From contig OY856410.1 of the NCBI GenBank assembly GCA_963693085.1, positions 1,390,351,863 through 1,390,415,862 on the forward strand: 64,000 nucleotides of DNA, written 5' to 3'. Below the pieces are notes generated by a model, which saw only the letters and a program-made list of their open reading frames with translations, ran no database searches and was not told where the DNA came from. The DNA is from Alisma plantago-aquatica. Taxonomy: Eukaryota; Streptophyta; Magnoliopsida; Alismatales; Alismataceae. Below, one piece after another: positions 50,286 through 61,363 of the stretch (position 1 is the stretch's first letter; every line of letters starts with the position of its first letter). The position numbers and the translations under genes were made by a program.

Positions 50286-50915
50286 ACTCTAGCAGATAAA
50301 ATGCCGAGACAAACTATTGAGATCAGAGATGCCACAACATCATCATAACATCATCGACACCTCGTCGAGCCAGCGACGTAAAACCCAGGCGCTACTTGGG
50401 AGGCAACCCAAGATCTGATCTTCTTCTTTTATCTTCTGCTCTTTTAAGTTACCTTAGGTTTATTTTCCGAAAATATAAAAATTGATATAACCAAAACAAA
50501 TATAAAAATATAAAAAAATCAAAATAACCTTAACCCTCGCGCGAACAATCTTTCCTGTTCCTTCTCTTCTCCCATTCTCGCGCAACCTGCAATGCCGGTT
50601 CCCTTCGCTGACCGTCCTTCCCAGTTCCGTGTGTCCTCACGGTAGTTGCACCCTGGTTATCAATGCTCTCGCCGTTGTTTTCTCCACCCGCAGCAACAAG
50701 GTAGGCGCACCACCTTCACCGACGCCGGCAGCACCGCCGTGAATCCCTGTTCTATCAAACCGTCGTCTTCTTCGATTGCCAACGTTTTCGACGCCTCCGC
50801 GGTTTCTTTTTTCTACCACTTCTATCGCCACCTTCATCCTTATCGCCGCCATCTTTTCTTTCGCCACCGGTTCTGCCTCTCTCCCGTCCGCTGCGCCCCC
50901 GACATTTCAGCTTCG
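50286..50915 (+). other. Non-coding region after pol, with conserved hairpin
   Basis: TGGGAGGCAACCCA at 50397-50410 (stem TGGG/CCCA) follows GGCGCTACT. I recall a similar GGGAGGCAACCCA block after pol in Athila/Tat elements. Next is an AT-rich stretch (50460-50530), then a GC-rich CT-dense stretch (50530-50900) resembling a transcript leader. No domain is recognised in the short frames here. Confidence 0.5.
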
Positions 50916-51015
50916 AAACGGTCTTGAAACTGTTTGGAGCCAAACGGTCTTGAAACTGGTTGGAGCCAAACGGTCTTGAAACCGTTTGGAGCCAAACGGT
51001 CTTGAAACCGTTTGG
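50916..51015 (+). repeat. Internal 26-bp palindromic array (about 4 units) upstream of post-pol ORF
   Basis: Units at 50916, 50942, 50968 and 50994, each AAACGGTCTTGAAACCGTTT plus GGAGCC, with a few changes. The period is 26 bp as in the LTR arrays, and the palindromic CGGTCTTG core resembles LTR units. It ends about 105 bp before the ATG of the next frame. Confidence 0.9.
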
Positions 51016-51108
51016 TCCTTCAAAACTGCATACACTTCATTCAAACATAATAAAACATATAAACACATACAATCTATATTAAACTTGTTACTCTAACACA
51101 TGACTTTC

Positions 51109-51117
51109 CATTTTCAG
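51109..51117 (+). promoter_or_regulatory. Candidate splice acceptor before post-pol ORF
   Basis: CATTTTCAG ends at 51117, two bases before the ATG at 51120. It is consistent with a spliced subgenomic mRNA, as proposed for env-position ORFs of plant Ty3 elements. No matching donor was identified. Confidence 0.4.
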
Positions 51118-51119
51118 AA

Positions 51120-54100
51120 ATGGCTTCACCAGCAAAGCAACCAACTGGAAACGAAGATGCCCCTTTCTGGACTGACGAGCAACTCCGGGAGGACCTTGCC
51201 AAACTCCAGAAGGTGGTTGACACCTTCCACGAAACCAGAAAGATTCCACCAAAGGTTAACATCATAAAATTCATGTGTGAAATCAACCGCATAAACAAAT
51301 GTCTAGCTGAGGCACCGGAAGAAGAAATCGAAGAAATCTCTTCCAGCGATGAGGGCTCAGAATATGAGCCGACTCCTGAGGCGGAATCCCCCACCACAAA
51401 GAGCAAAGGGAAAAGGATGGCCCAAGAAGCCACCACAACTCAGCAACCAAAGAAGCGGGCAAGGAAGTAGGTTCATCCTGTCACTGCAAGGGAGCAAACC
51501 CTGGCAGGAAACATTCCACCAACCACCACCTCCGTTGCCGCTCCCGCCATCATCATTGTTCCTTCTTTCCCTCCCATCACCACTACAGCACCACCACCAG
51601 AAAACCTCTACATACACACCCTTCCCTCCATCGACAAAACCCTAAAACCTACAAAGTACGTCTGCTCCAGCGTACTGCTTAAGATGGGGATCTATGACAG
51701 AATTCTCACCATGCTAGACAATGTCAATCTTTCAAGGCTGTGTTTAGTACCTGAGATCTCCTACACTAAACCTACAACTGAATTCATCACCTATCTTAAT
51801 AAAGAACTTGTCGACATTATGGATAGATCAAGGGATGGAGGTGACCGTAGGCTGGTCACCCAACTCTTCGGCAGCAAGGTTGTCATAACAGAAAATATGA
51901 TGAATGAAATCTTTATAGACAACCAGGAGCAGCTCAAGAAAGCCAAAGCTGTTGGAACAGAGAATACTAGTTTCAACAGACATAACTTTTGGAAATCCCT
52001 GACAGGGATCCCCGCCTACGAGGCAAAGACATGCAAGGCCTCAAACATACAATCTGGATTTGTGCGCACTTTACATAAAATTCTCACAGGCACACTCTTC
52101 CCCAGGACAGAAGGAGGGAATGTCATAATCTCGGATCTCAATGTTCTCTGGTCAATTCTACATCCTAAAAAACGAACAAACTTTGAAAAACTCCTACATC
52201 ATCAAAGACAAGGATGCAAAGTTATTTTACATTTTCTGCCCTACAGTCAAATCCTCTAGAACCCTGCTACCGCTCCCGGAGCTTGCAGATTATGACAAGG
52301 AAAAGCTTCTCTTCACTGATGAGGAGCTTACAAAACTCATAGCTTCGGTCAAAGTACCACCGAAAAGAGTAAAGGCAGGGAAGACAGAACTGAGCATAAC
52401 CGCCCTGCCAGCTAGGGTAACAAAAATTCCTGTGAAACGACCCTCTACAAGACTTTCGCAGAAACAACAGTTGTCGGGGACACCAACATCTAAACCGCAT
52501 CCTGAAGCAGAAAACCCCCTACCCAAAGAACAAATCACCACCTCATCTCTTGACTCCTTCATTATGAGTCTCAATGCTGAACTTACAACAACCACCTCAC
52601 CACCCTCCACCTTCCCACAATCCACCACTCTTCCATCTTCCTCCACAACTACACCACCACCTACATTCTCCACTTCACCCATTTTCTCTTCGGGCATCCC
52701 CTTCTCCACCCCTACGCCCGACTTCACCACCTTCACCTCCATCCCCGCAGTCTTTTCCCCACCACTATCAATCCCACCATTTCCACCAGCAACATCACCA
52801 CCTTTCCCATCCACCACCACCCCAATACCGTTGGTGACACCATCTATAGTCACCACGCAGTTCGCAGAACCATCAACATTGTCTTTTCCGCAGGACACTA
52901 CACCCTTCCCATCCAGACCCCAACCATCCCACCCTTCCATAACTGGGGTCCCTTTTACTATTGTCGGTGAGGAATTCAGACGTCAGTTTGACACCATCCG
53001 AAACCTCCTCACTGACCCTTCTAGCATAATACACTCCATTTTTTCTTGTGTGTAGGGACTATCTAAGCAGGTAGCCAAGATCGACGAATAGAACCGCACC
53101 TTGCCAAGCATCCTCCAAGGTCTTCAGCAACGACAAGATGTAGTGGCCAGGCAAGTTAATCACATCGACAGCCACTTCAACAACTTGCCCGAGCTGATCC
53201 TTGGAGTAAAAAGCCAGCAAGAAGCGATGGCCAAGAAAGTCGATCAGATCTCTATGCAAACTCAACCTTTGCCTGAGACCCTCCATGAGTTCAAGCAACA
53301 ACAAAATGCTCTTAGCACACACTTGGATACCATCAGCAACACTCTCGCCCAACTCAACAATCCCCAAGAGGAGTCGACAAACAATGCAATCCAACAATTA
53401 CAAGATACAGTAACAGATCTTACACCGTGACTCCTCCCTTCCGAGGGCCGATATAAAGATCTCAAGGAAACACACGACGCACTACTCGAAACACACGAGC
53501 ATGTGCAAGTGGCGTTTGACGAGTTACAAACTATCCATCGGCAATGCAAAAAGACAGCACACAAGAAGCTAACAGACAAAGCAGCAGCTGAAAAAGAAGG
53601 CTATAATGAAGACGAAGATGACTCTGACTCCTCAGCTGATTCTAACGACGATACCACCTCCTCAGATGACAAATTTGATGCCCCAGACAATGTTGGGGAG
53701 GGCCCAAGCCAAGGAGCAGAACCTTCTCAGAAAGGATATGACAAAGACCACCACGAAGGTGGACATCATCCCAAGTCCCCCACCCACAACGAAAATGTAA
53801 ATATATCATATGGGGACCAATTCCTCGATTACTCTGCCTTGGGATCTATAGGGGAGTCAGCAAAAGATGCGGCCTTTGCTGCGTTCCACCAATGTATTTT
53901 GGGAACCAGCACAAGCCCACCAATAACAACCACTCAATCTTTTTCCGCACCTTACCAATCGGTGCCCTTTCCCCTAGAACAGGAAGAATCAGAACGAGTA
54001 TGTTTAGATACAAGATGAAGAACTCGATTCTGCTTCTGATTCAGATGAAGATCTGCAAGGCTATATAGAAGTTTTGGAACAGCCTTCTTCACCCCCTCCG

Positions 54101-55906
54101 CAGGAGCTTCCCCCGCCACCACCTCTACCGCATAAGATGCACGATTTAGATATGGCGGCCATCTCAACACTAGATGCTCAGGACATCTTTATCTTGAACA
54201 CTATTGTTGACGATGCTAAAGAGGGGGGAGAAATCATCTACCACAATACAAAGACTAAGCGCAAGTTGACACACGAAGATTTCCACAACATCCTGCGACC
54301 ACGGTCAACGATGCCAATGGCAATCTTCCATGTCCTACTTGCCAACTGCATAAAAGTTTACAGAATCTCAAAGAGGCAGCAACCAGTTTTTAATGCCTCA
54401 CCTGCTCTATCTATAGGCTTGTTATATAAAGACATACGAGCAAAGTCAATAGAGCGGTTGCGTGGTGGTTTAGCACGGAGGGCACGATATCTTACCATGC
54501 CATTTCAAGTTTTCTATCACTGGCTATTTATGATTGTGGACACCGAGGTTCGTGACGCCAAGGTGTATAATTTTTGCGCCGCTGAGCTACCATCCAGAAC
54601 AATAAATTTTGTTGGAGAAGAAGCAGGATAGGCAAGCTGTATACCTTTCTGGCTTCTTAAGCTAATTTGGGCTGCACGCCCGTCCCTAGGTAAGGACTGG
54701 AGCCAACCCTGGTTCCAAATAACTAACCCAAAAGTCCAAGCTACTAAGGGATCTGGGGACTGCGCTTTTTGCACTATCCATCACATTCAAGCGCTAAACC
54801 AAGAAATCCCCTTCACCGAGCTAATCACCGAAGATTTCCACTCCCTGCGCGGGTGTTACGCCATGGAGCTTATTTTTGATAGACGGTTCTTCAAGGACCC
54901 GATAATGGCACCAAATGACATCCCCCGTTACCTCTTTTCAGCAGTCCAACGTCCGCAAAGGCGACCTTTCAGACATACTTTGCAAGAATTGGAGAAAAAC
55001 AAACAGTCAGCAATAGTCCCCGAGTAGAGAAAAGGGGACCCTTCCAACTTTGATCTGGCACAGGACAAAGGGGACATAGATCTTTTGTCAGGGGCACCCA
55101 TCATGAGATCCTCATCACAAATGATGCCCTTATCCACCATCGAACCAACCTTCCCAGATTTCAAACTTTGTGCTTGCAAAAGTCTCTCCGACAATGAACT
55201 TCGTCTCATCATGTCAAGGCTTTACGCCGAGAAAGATGACCTCATTTTCAGGTCTGGAGACATTCTGGTCATGGCGGATGCACTACGAGAAACTGTACAA
55301 CTAAAAGGTTCTCTCTCCATAAGCTTAATGGCCGCTTATCAATTCCTTCTCGGACAGAATTACCCTACAACATATATGGCATCCCCCTACATGAAGGACG
55401 ATTTATTAAAGCTAAAGAACTTCGGAACAACTGAAGCTCTAATTTCCTTCCTACAACATACAACACTGAAGCTTATCATGCTCCCCTTCCTTTACCATGA
55501 GCACTGGATGCTTCTGGCTACAATCCTACCTGAAGGAACAACTACCATCTACAACAGTTTCGAGAGCCAATTCAATCCCCGACAGAAGAATTATGTAGTG
55601 ACACCAAAGACGCCCACAGAGGTAGTGGCGAAGGAATGTGCAGACAGACTAATCGATTTGTTAAGTCTGCACACAAGGGCATACAACAAAGAACACTTCC
55701 ACCGCCCATCCTTCAACCACAAATGTCCCCAACAAATTCGGGAATCAAACGACTGCGGCTTCCACATCCTCTACTGGATGTACACCATCATGGCCCTTCA
55801 AAAACCAAAGGATATGACAGACGTAGATTACCACGCCCTCCACGGAAAGTTTGCAGCTACTCTACTCCAAGCACCAAAAGCAAACTCAGGATCAACAGAA
55901 GCCTGA
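51120..55906 (+). pseudogene. Post-pol ORF: transposon-protein-like region, coiled coil, two tandem Ulp1-like protease domains
   Basis: About 1,595 codons recoverable across two frameshifts (52195-52255 and 53990-54020) and six in-frame stops (51468, 53053, 53089, 53428, 54629, 55025). Order: acidic N-terminus with a KKRARK basic patch; 51684-52250, a region resembling the plant transposon-protein/Athila ORF1 family; 52260-52960, Pro/Thr/Ser-rich; 53090-53560, Gln-rich coiled coil; 53590-54110, acidic then Pro-rich. Domain 1 (about 54250-54910) has His 54518 (YHWLFMIVD), Asn 54569 (VYNF), Gln 54737 and Cys 54761 (GSGDCAF). Domain 2 (about 55170-55890) has His 55502 (EHWMLLATI), Asn 55553 (IYNSF), Gln 55730 and Cys 55754 (SNDCGFHILYW). 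Both fit Ulp1/C48 proteases except Asn for the usual Asp. It sits where env-like ORFs lie. Function unknown; desumoylation or self-processing are only possibilities. Confidence 0.7.
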
Positions 55907-57107
55907 CGCCCTTGTCTTTGTACTTCTCCATCTATCACTTTGACACTCGGAGGACAGAGTGAGTGATAAGTTAGGGGGGGAGTACATTAGATAAGGGCGA
56001 GGTATCATTTCTATATCCTTCCTTCTCCACCTTCTCTTTCAATTATGTACAAAAATTTTCTTAGTTTCCCTTACACATTTAGTTTTTGTTTTAAATAAAT
56101 CGTCCAATAATAATTTTTGTGGAATAAAGTCATCTCCCGCCAACTTTAGAATCAAGTCAGTCTTCAAAAATAATAACAAGAATAGCACTTAGACATATAA
56201 TGGCGACTTAATAATGTCTCTCCACTTTTGATCTTCATGCTTTTGTTTCACTTCTACATCTGACTCTCCACAGGTCAATATCAAGGCCGAAATAAGCCAA
56301 GCTCTCAAGGATGAGAGGGGCATCAGGAGACATCCAAATCAAGAAGTCTCGCAAGTGGACCATCACAAAAAGAAACCAAATAAGTGCATGTTGAAATACT
56401 CTAAGAACATCTTTCCTCTCTTCAAATAAAAGAGGCTTGGCCGCCCAAAATAAATCCCCTAAAAACCCCAAATCCTAAGCTTGTGAGTCTATGAATAAAA
56501 GACAGAGAGTTGAATAAAACTATGAGAGTTGTGCCATAAATAAGGATTCATATAAAGAACTGATGAAGGTCTCACCCGGCCGGTACATTCAGCTGCCCTC
56601 ACAAAGGCAGATGTGTCGTTCCCGGTAGTGGAACCCTAAGGTATCTTAATATATGTAAGGCTTATAAAGGACTCAGCTGGCCAGTCCATTCAGCTGCCCT
56701 CACAAAGGCAGATGTGTCGTGCCCAATAGTGAACTCATAAAAGCATAGACAACCCCTGCCCCACTTGAAGGGGGAGTTACACATAAAGCCTTCATCCAAC
56801 CCTCATACACACTCTAGCTTCTAGTAGGTTTTTCAGAGAGGTATAAAGTTGATTAGAGTCAACAACATGCACAGAATAAAAAGTGGTCCCAATGCAGGCT
56901 ACGAGATACGGAAGAAACCTGAGACCCAAGCAACTCTCAATACCTGAAAGAGTCAAGGCAAGCAATAAGACCTGATACGACCTTAGCAGAGCTCGGGTTT
57001 ATAATTGAAGCAAGAATATGGAATTTTTAACTAAATAAAATCACCTCGCCATTACATGCCTCAACTCTATCTAACTTGAGGACAAGCTAGACTCTAAGTT
57101 AGGGGGG
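55907..57107 (+). other. 3' non-coding region with extra PPT-like tract and a duplicated block
   Basis: No gene. 55970-55981 (TTAGGGGGGGAG, after GAGGACAGAG...GATAAG) resembles the true polypurine tract at 57096-57107 (AAGTTAGGGGGG, after GAGGACAAGC). A block containing CATTCAGCTGCCCTCACAAA (and GGCAGATGTGTCGT) occurs at about 56585-56625 and again at 56685-56725. Confidence 0.7.
57096..57107 (+). other. Polypurine tract of Athila-type element
   Basis: AAGTTAGGGGGG directly before TGATAACC, the start of the 3' LTR. Confidence 0.85.
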
Positions 57108-59007
57108 TGATAACCTCCAATTTTTTGATGTTATCTTAGTAATTTTCTTCAGTGTTCCACACTCTTTTCGGATAAATTAGATAGAATCCCTAACTATCCT
57201 CTCTTATTGCAATTATATAGTTAGATTAACTTTTCTCCTTTTTACCTACAGAAAAAGACACAAAAAAATTCACAAAAGACTCAATCGGTCTCAAGACCGC
57301 ATGGACTCACACGGTCCCAAGACCGCATGAAGCCAAACCGTCTCAAGACCACATGGAGTCACACGGTCCCAAGACCGCATGAAGCCAAACAGTCCCAAGA
57401 CCGCATGGAGTCACACGGTCCCAAGACCGCATGAAGCCAAATGGTCCCAAGACCGCATGGAGTCACACGGTCCCAAGACCGCATGAAGCCAAACGGTCCC
57501 AAGACTGCATGGAGTCACATGGTCCCAAGACCGCATGAAGCCAAACGGTCCCAAGACCGCATGGAGTCACACGGTCCCAAGACCGCATGAAGACAACTGG
57601 TCCCAAGACCACATGAAGCCAAACGGTCTTGGGGTCCAAACGGTGTCAGAGTCCAAACGATTTCAGAGTCCAAACGGTCTTGGGGTCCAAACGGTTTCAG
57701 AGTCCAAACGGTCTCGGGGTCCAAACGGTTTCAGAGTCCAAACGGTGGACCCAAAACTGTCCAAACCGTTTGGACTTCACTTGAGGCCTATAAATAAGAC
57801 CCAAGGGGTCCTCCCAAAGACATTAAGTTTCAGATGCCCAGAGGCTGCCTCCATCACTCCAGAGCTATTCCAACTTCTGTCCTCCACCTGAAGGCTGCCG
57901 GTCTGAGATCCACATTCCATATTGAAGCTTCTTTCTCTCTCTTTTCCAAAGAAGGTGGGAAGAGGAGACCTCGTCATCGAGCAACCTGTGAAGCTTGATG
58001 ATCGTCACTCTCTCTCTAAGGGGTTGACTTTCCTCTCTCCTTTGTGGGGATGATGCTCTCTCTCTCTTCTCGCCTCCTTCTTTGTCCTAGCTATGAGCGA
58101 GTAGTCTCTTTCACTATGGTGCAGGGAGTAGCCCCTCTACCCATGCTTTCATTTCATGTAATGTAATCCATAGTTTGCAATATAGAGTTACTTCCTTTAC
58201 AGTTCAACATCAATCGTTTAATGAATGCTTGTTGCTTGATCACCAACTTGTGTTATCTTTTATCTTTTAGTATGAATTGTCTATGTTTGTACTATTAGAT
58301 TCGAAACTCATTTGAATGTTGGTTCTTGGTGCATGTATCCACCATGCACGTGTTTCGGTATCTAGGAGTGCTTTCAAGAAGTGGAGTAAACTCACTTCCA
58401 AATGTTGTACTTTCATACTATGAAATGGAATCAGTTGACGTATGAAAGTACAACTTTGGTAAGTCGAGGAACACACTTTGCAAAGGGAATGATGCAAAGT
58501 AGGTGACCATTCGTTTGGGGATGGCTGGCATTGCATCATTCCCACACTTCTTGTAGTTAGTTCTCTGAAAGGAAACTAAATCTACAAAGATACTAACTGT
58601 TTAGACTCTTTTTGCAGGTTGTGTTTTATGTTGCATGTTTGGATCCATGTGTAGTGGTGGTGAAAGCCGATCACATCCTAGTGGTTCCTTATCATTGTTT
58701 AACATCCTTAAATTTTCTTGATTAACTTTACTTGCTCTTAGTCTAAAAACAACCAAACCAACCTTTTGATTTAAACACCAACTATTGAGAGATTAAGTGA
58801 AATTCCAACATTTTCCATCTTGTTGCTCCCAACAAGACCGTTGTCCCGAGGATTCGACCCTTAACTATACTACGATAAGACTTCCACGTATCATAGCATA
58901 CGTGGGTGGAGTTATCGATCTAGTATAAGCAAGGCTAAACTTAAAGATTTACCATCTTTAGGATTTTTAGTGGTGCACGTAATTCCACGTAAGTGGAAGC
59001 TCCATCA
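57108..59007 (+). repeat. Athila-type 3' LTR
   Basis: 1,900 bp, TGATAACC...CTCCATCA. It has the full left end missing from the 5' LTR. Thirteen 26-bp array units (57285-57622) and a TATA box at 57789-57796. It is followed at 59008 by the host LTR sequence ACCCTTTAGCATG, equal to position ~20948 of LTR 1. Confidence 0.92.
57285..57622 (+). repeat. 26-bp palindromic tandem array, 3' LTR (13 units)
   Basis: Same unit and mostly alternating linkers as in the 5' LTR, three units fewer. Several cores have lost the first C or G of CGGTC (to CAGTC, TGGTC or CCGTC). A shorter set of 17-bp CCAAACGGTTTCAGAGT units follows to about 57750. Confidence 0.92.
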
Positions 59008-59619
59008 ACCCTTTAGCATGCCATGAGTTAAGGAGTGGGCTACTTACGGGTAGTGCCATGTGACTCAACCCTAGAAAGCAGTTCACCTATGAGTGGGACC
59101 ATGAGGGGTTTAATGGGGATCTACTGTAAGGAAAGTAGCATCCAGGTCCATTGCAGGGACAACGTAGAGGATAGGGAATGCATAGATCGTGCAATTATAT
59201 TTAAAATGTAAACTTGTTTATTAAATGGTAATTGGCTACAATACATTGTTATGAATAATTGCACGATTATTGTTTCCTCCACATACCAGCTTCGGCTGAC
59301 CGATGTTTTGTTTGTCGGTGTTTTAGGTACAAGCCAAAAAGGACAAATAGTAAATCGTCATATTGTGAAATACATGAAGTAAAATACAAGGAGGATTAAA
59401 CAGAGTAGAATCCATAAGTGGATAGAAGTTTAGAGATCCAAGTTTTCAAAAAGGTATGTAAAAGTTAATTTTTTTTTCTTACAACTTTCCAGTGTAGTCT
59501 GTTAAAATTTAATAATTGTTCTTGGTTAAATGCCGAACCTTTGATCCAGAAATTATGGGTACGGCTTTGACCTCTCGGTCTCCCTTAATTGGGGGTTACC
59601 GGAAGGTGGGGTCGTAACA
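59008..59619 (+). repeat. Compound element LTR 3, right part
   Basis: Follows LTR 1 from about 20948 to its end at 21561 (GGGGTCGTAACA). With 33713-35913 it makes up LTR 3, minus about 790 bp lost at the Athila junction. Confidence 0.9.
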
Positions 59620-59624
59620 CAAGT
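59620..59624. other. Right target-site duplication of compound Ty3 element
   Basis: CAAGT directly after ...GTCGTAACA, identical to 17944-17948. Confidence 0.85.
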
Positions 59625-61363
59625 GGTGTTTGTTGTAGGAGAAGAAGTCGAAGGCATTGTTGTCAGGGTATACGACATTGCACTTGGTAGCTATGATGCC
59701 TAGTTGTCAGCGTGGTCATCACAAGAAAGAAGGAGGAGGATGGGTCGCAATACTGATGGGAGATGGGTTCTGTGATCCTTCCAAAGGTAGTATCAGATCT
59801 GAAGGTACTGAAGACTTGTGGATTGATGGTCTCAAGCAGCCATGGGAGTCCACACAGTGCACCGACAGTAGGCGGCTGTGAGTTTTGGTCTGTTGTAGGT
59901 TGTTGAGAACGAAGGTAGAGCTATGGATGGCTGTAGTTAGTCCTTGAGATATTGGCAGTATGAATGATGAAGTAGGGATGGATCTTTGTCGATCATTGTC
60001 CCTAAAGTAACCTCTGTTGCGCTCGTACAGTTGTAGATGGAGATCAAGCACATGACGTCAGTTGTCAAATTGGTGGGGTGTTAGGATCTCTCATGGCTTG
60101 GGAAAGGAGGTGGCAGTGGTTGTGGTTGTAAAGAAAGAAGGGGGCACTGTCTTCCAAATCCTTATCTGATTAGTGAATGACAGGCAACCAATCTTCTTGG
60201 TCCTTGGCCATCAGGTGCAAGCGGCTGTCGGATGGGTGCAGGTTAAGGGAACATTGGATTCAGGAAACAAAGGCGAAAAAGCTCTGACCTTCCATCGAGC
60301 CTTGTCACTAGGTGGAAAATTGGCATTGATGATGACCACTCTTGGTCTGGTTGTGTTGATGAGCTATAGACAACAAGAGGACTAGGGTTTTAAAGGTGTC
60401 CGAGATGGATAGGAGAGGATAAATAGAAAAGTGGAGAGGGTAAGATCAAAGTGGGGACGATAAAAATGGCCACTAGCACAACCGTTACGGCAGCCGCACC
60501 GAGCGCCAGGGTTTGTGGCACCAAGGGAGAGGCAATAAAGTGGAAGAATAAGAAGAGAAGATTGAAAACGATTGTTCGGTTCATCAGAAGGTCTCGTGAG
60601 CACAAAACGTGCAACTAGAGAGGGACCACGAGACCAAGGAAGGAAAGGGAGGCGTTACCGGAAAGAAAATAAATGGAATATAGTTAATTGACTAAATTGA
60701 TGGAGTGGATTAATTAAGTTAATTTAATGAATTATTTTCTCTCGTAGAATAAATTGAAAGAGTAAATGGTGTCCAATTAATTGGAGAATTTATATCAATG
60801 CTAATTGAGGTAGGAATAACCCAAATTTTAACATCTATTTTATGTTTAGAAAAAGGTTTGGTCATTCATCTCATAATTTGTAATTTATACACAATTAATG
60901 TGTTTCTTAATCAATTCCATATATAATTTTCTATTTTTTAATGTTTCTTTTTGTCAAATTGATTTAGAATTATTTTAGAGATCTGATCAAGGTTCAAAAT
61001 AATTATTGAAAAATTTATACAATTAACACTTATTTCCACATTATTACTCATTTCTTGTCCCAAAAGCCTTAAAAACTCTAAACTAACATTATCCACTAAT
61101 TATCTCTCATTAATGTTCATTCTGCATTATTAGACTCTAATTAACACAATAGTTGAGTTATTTGTGCAAAAACCCATTCATTGAAATGAATGTGGGTCAA
61201 ATGTAATTCAAACCAATGAGTATTGCTCAATTTCAAGATTGATGCCAAAGGTGATAGAAAAGATAGGTAAATTTAGGAAAAAGGACAAAATGAATATGAA
61301 GGAAATAAAATCTTGAAAATGGTTGAAATAGCAAATTAACCCAAGATTTAGTATGTTACAACA
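59625..61363 (-). repeat. LTR B, fragment 3
   Basis: On the minus strand this holds the LTR start, TGTTGTAACATAC at 61363. The last ~330 bp on the plus side match LTR A (3900-4321). 59630-60660 is G/A-rich like 2600-3560 of LTR A. Short frames on either strand carry no recognisable domain. Confidence 0.6.

Larger units (their letters stand above)
35914..59007 (+). mobile_element. Athila-type Ty3 retrotransposon with extra post-pol ORF, hosting a CACTA transposon
   Basis: About 23.1 kb including a 6.6 kb nested CACTA. Layout: 5' LTR (truncated), tRNA-Asp-type primer site, broken gag (split by CACTA), pol, non-coding region with palindromic array, long post-pol ORF with two Ulp1-like domains, 3' non-coding region, polypurine tract, 3' LTR (57108-59007). 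Athila assignment rests on gag-pol motifs (DLGAS protease, [18 protein letters not shown]) and the primer site. The 5' LTR lacks the first ~110 bp of the 3' LTR, and about 790 bp of the host LTR is also missing at that junction, so one deletion probably removed both. Confidence 0.9.
17949..59619 (+). mobile_element. Compound Ty3 chromovirus-like element: LTR-internal-LTR-internal-LTR
   Basis: Three LTRs beginning TGTTACAACCCTGATTTT (17949, 25924, 33713) and ending GTCGTAACA or GTCGCAACA (21561, 29352, 59619) alternate with two colinear internal regions of about 4.36 kb (21562-25923 and 29353-33712). Each internal region has a TGGTATCAGAGCG primer site and a polypurine tract. Only the outermost ends carry the CAAGT duplication. 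The third LTR is split by the Athila-type element at 35914-59007. Apart from a decayed integrase and pol tail the internal regions are non-coding, so this resembles a large non-autonomous derivative (LARD-like) of a Tekay/Del-type chromovirus. Confidence 0.88.

Noticed and set aside
52290..52940. 216-codon minus-strand frame rich in Gly and Val
   Set aside because: Antisense shadow of the Pro/Thr/Ser-rich part of the post-pol ORF.
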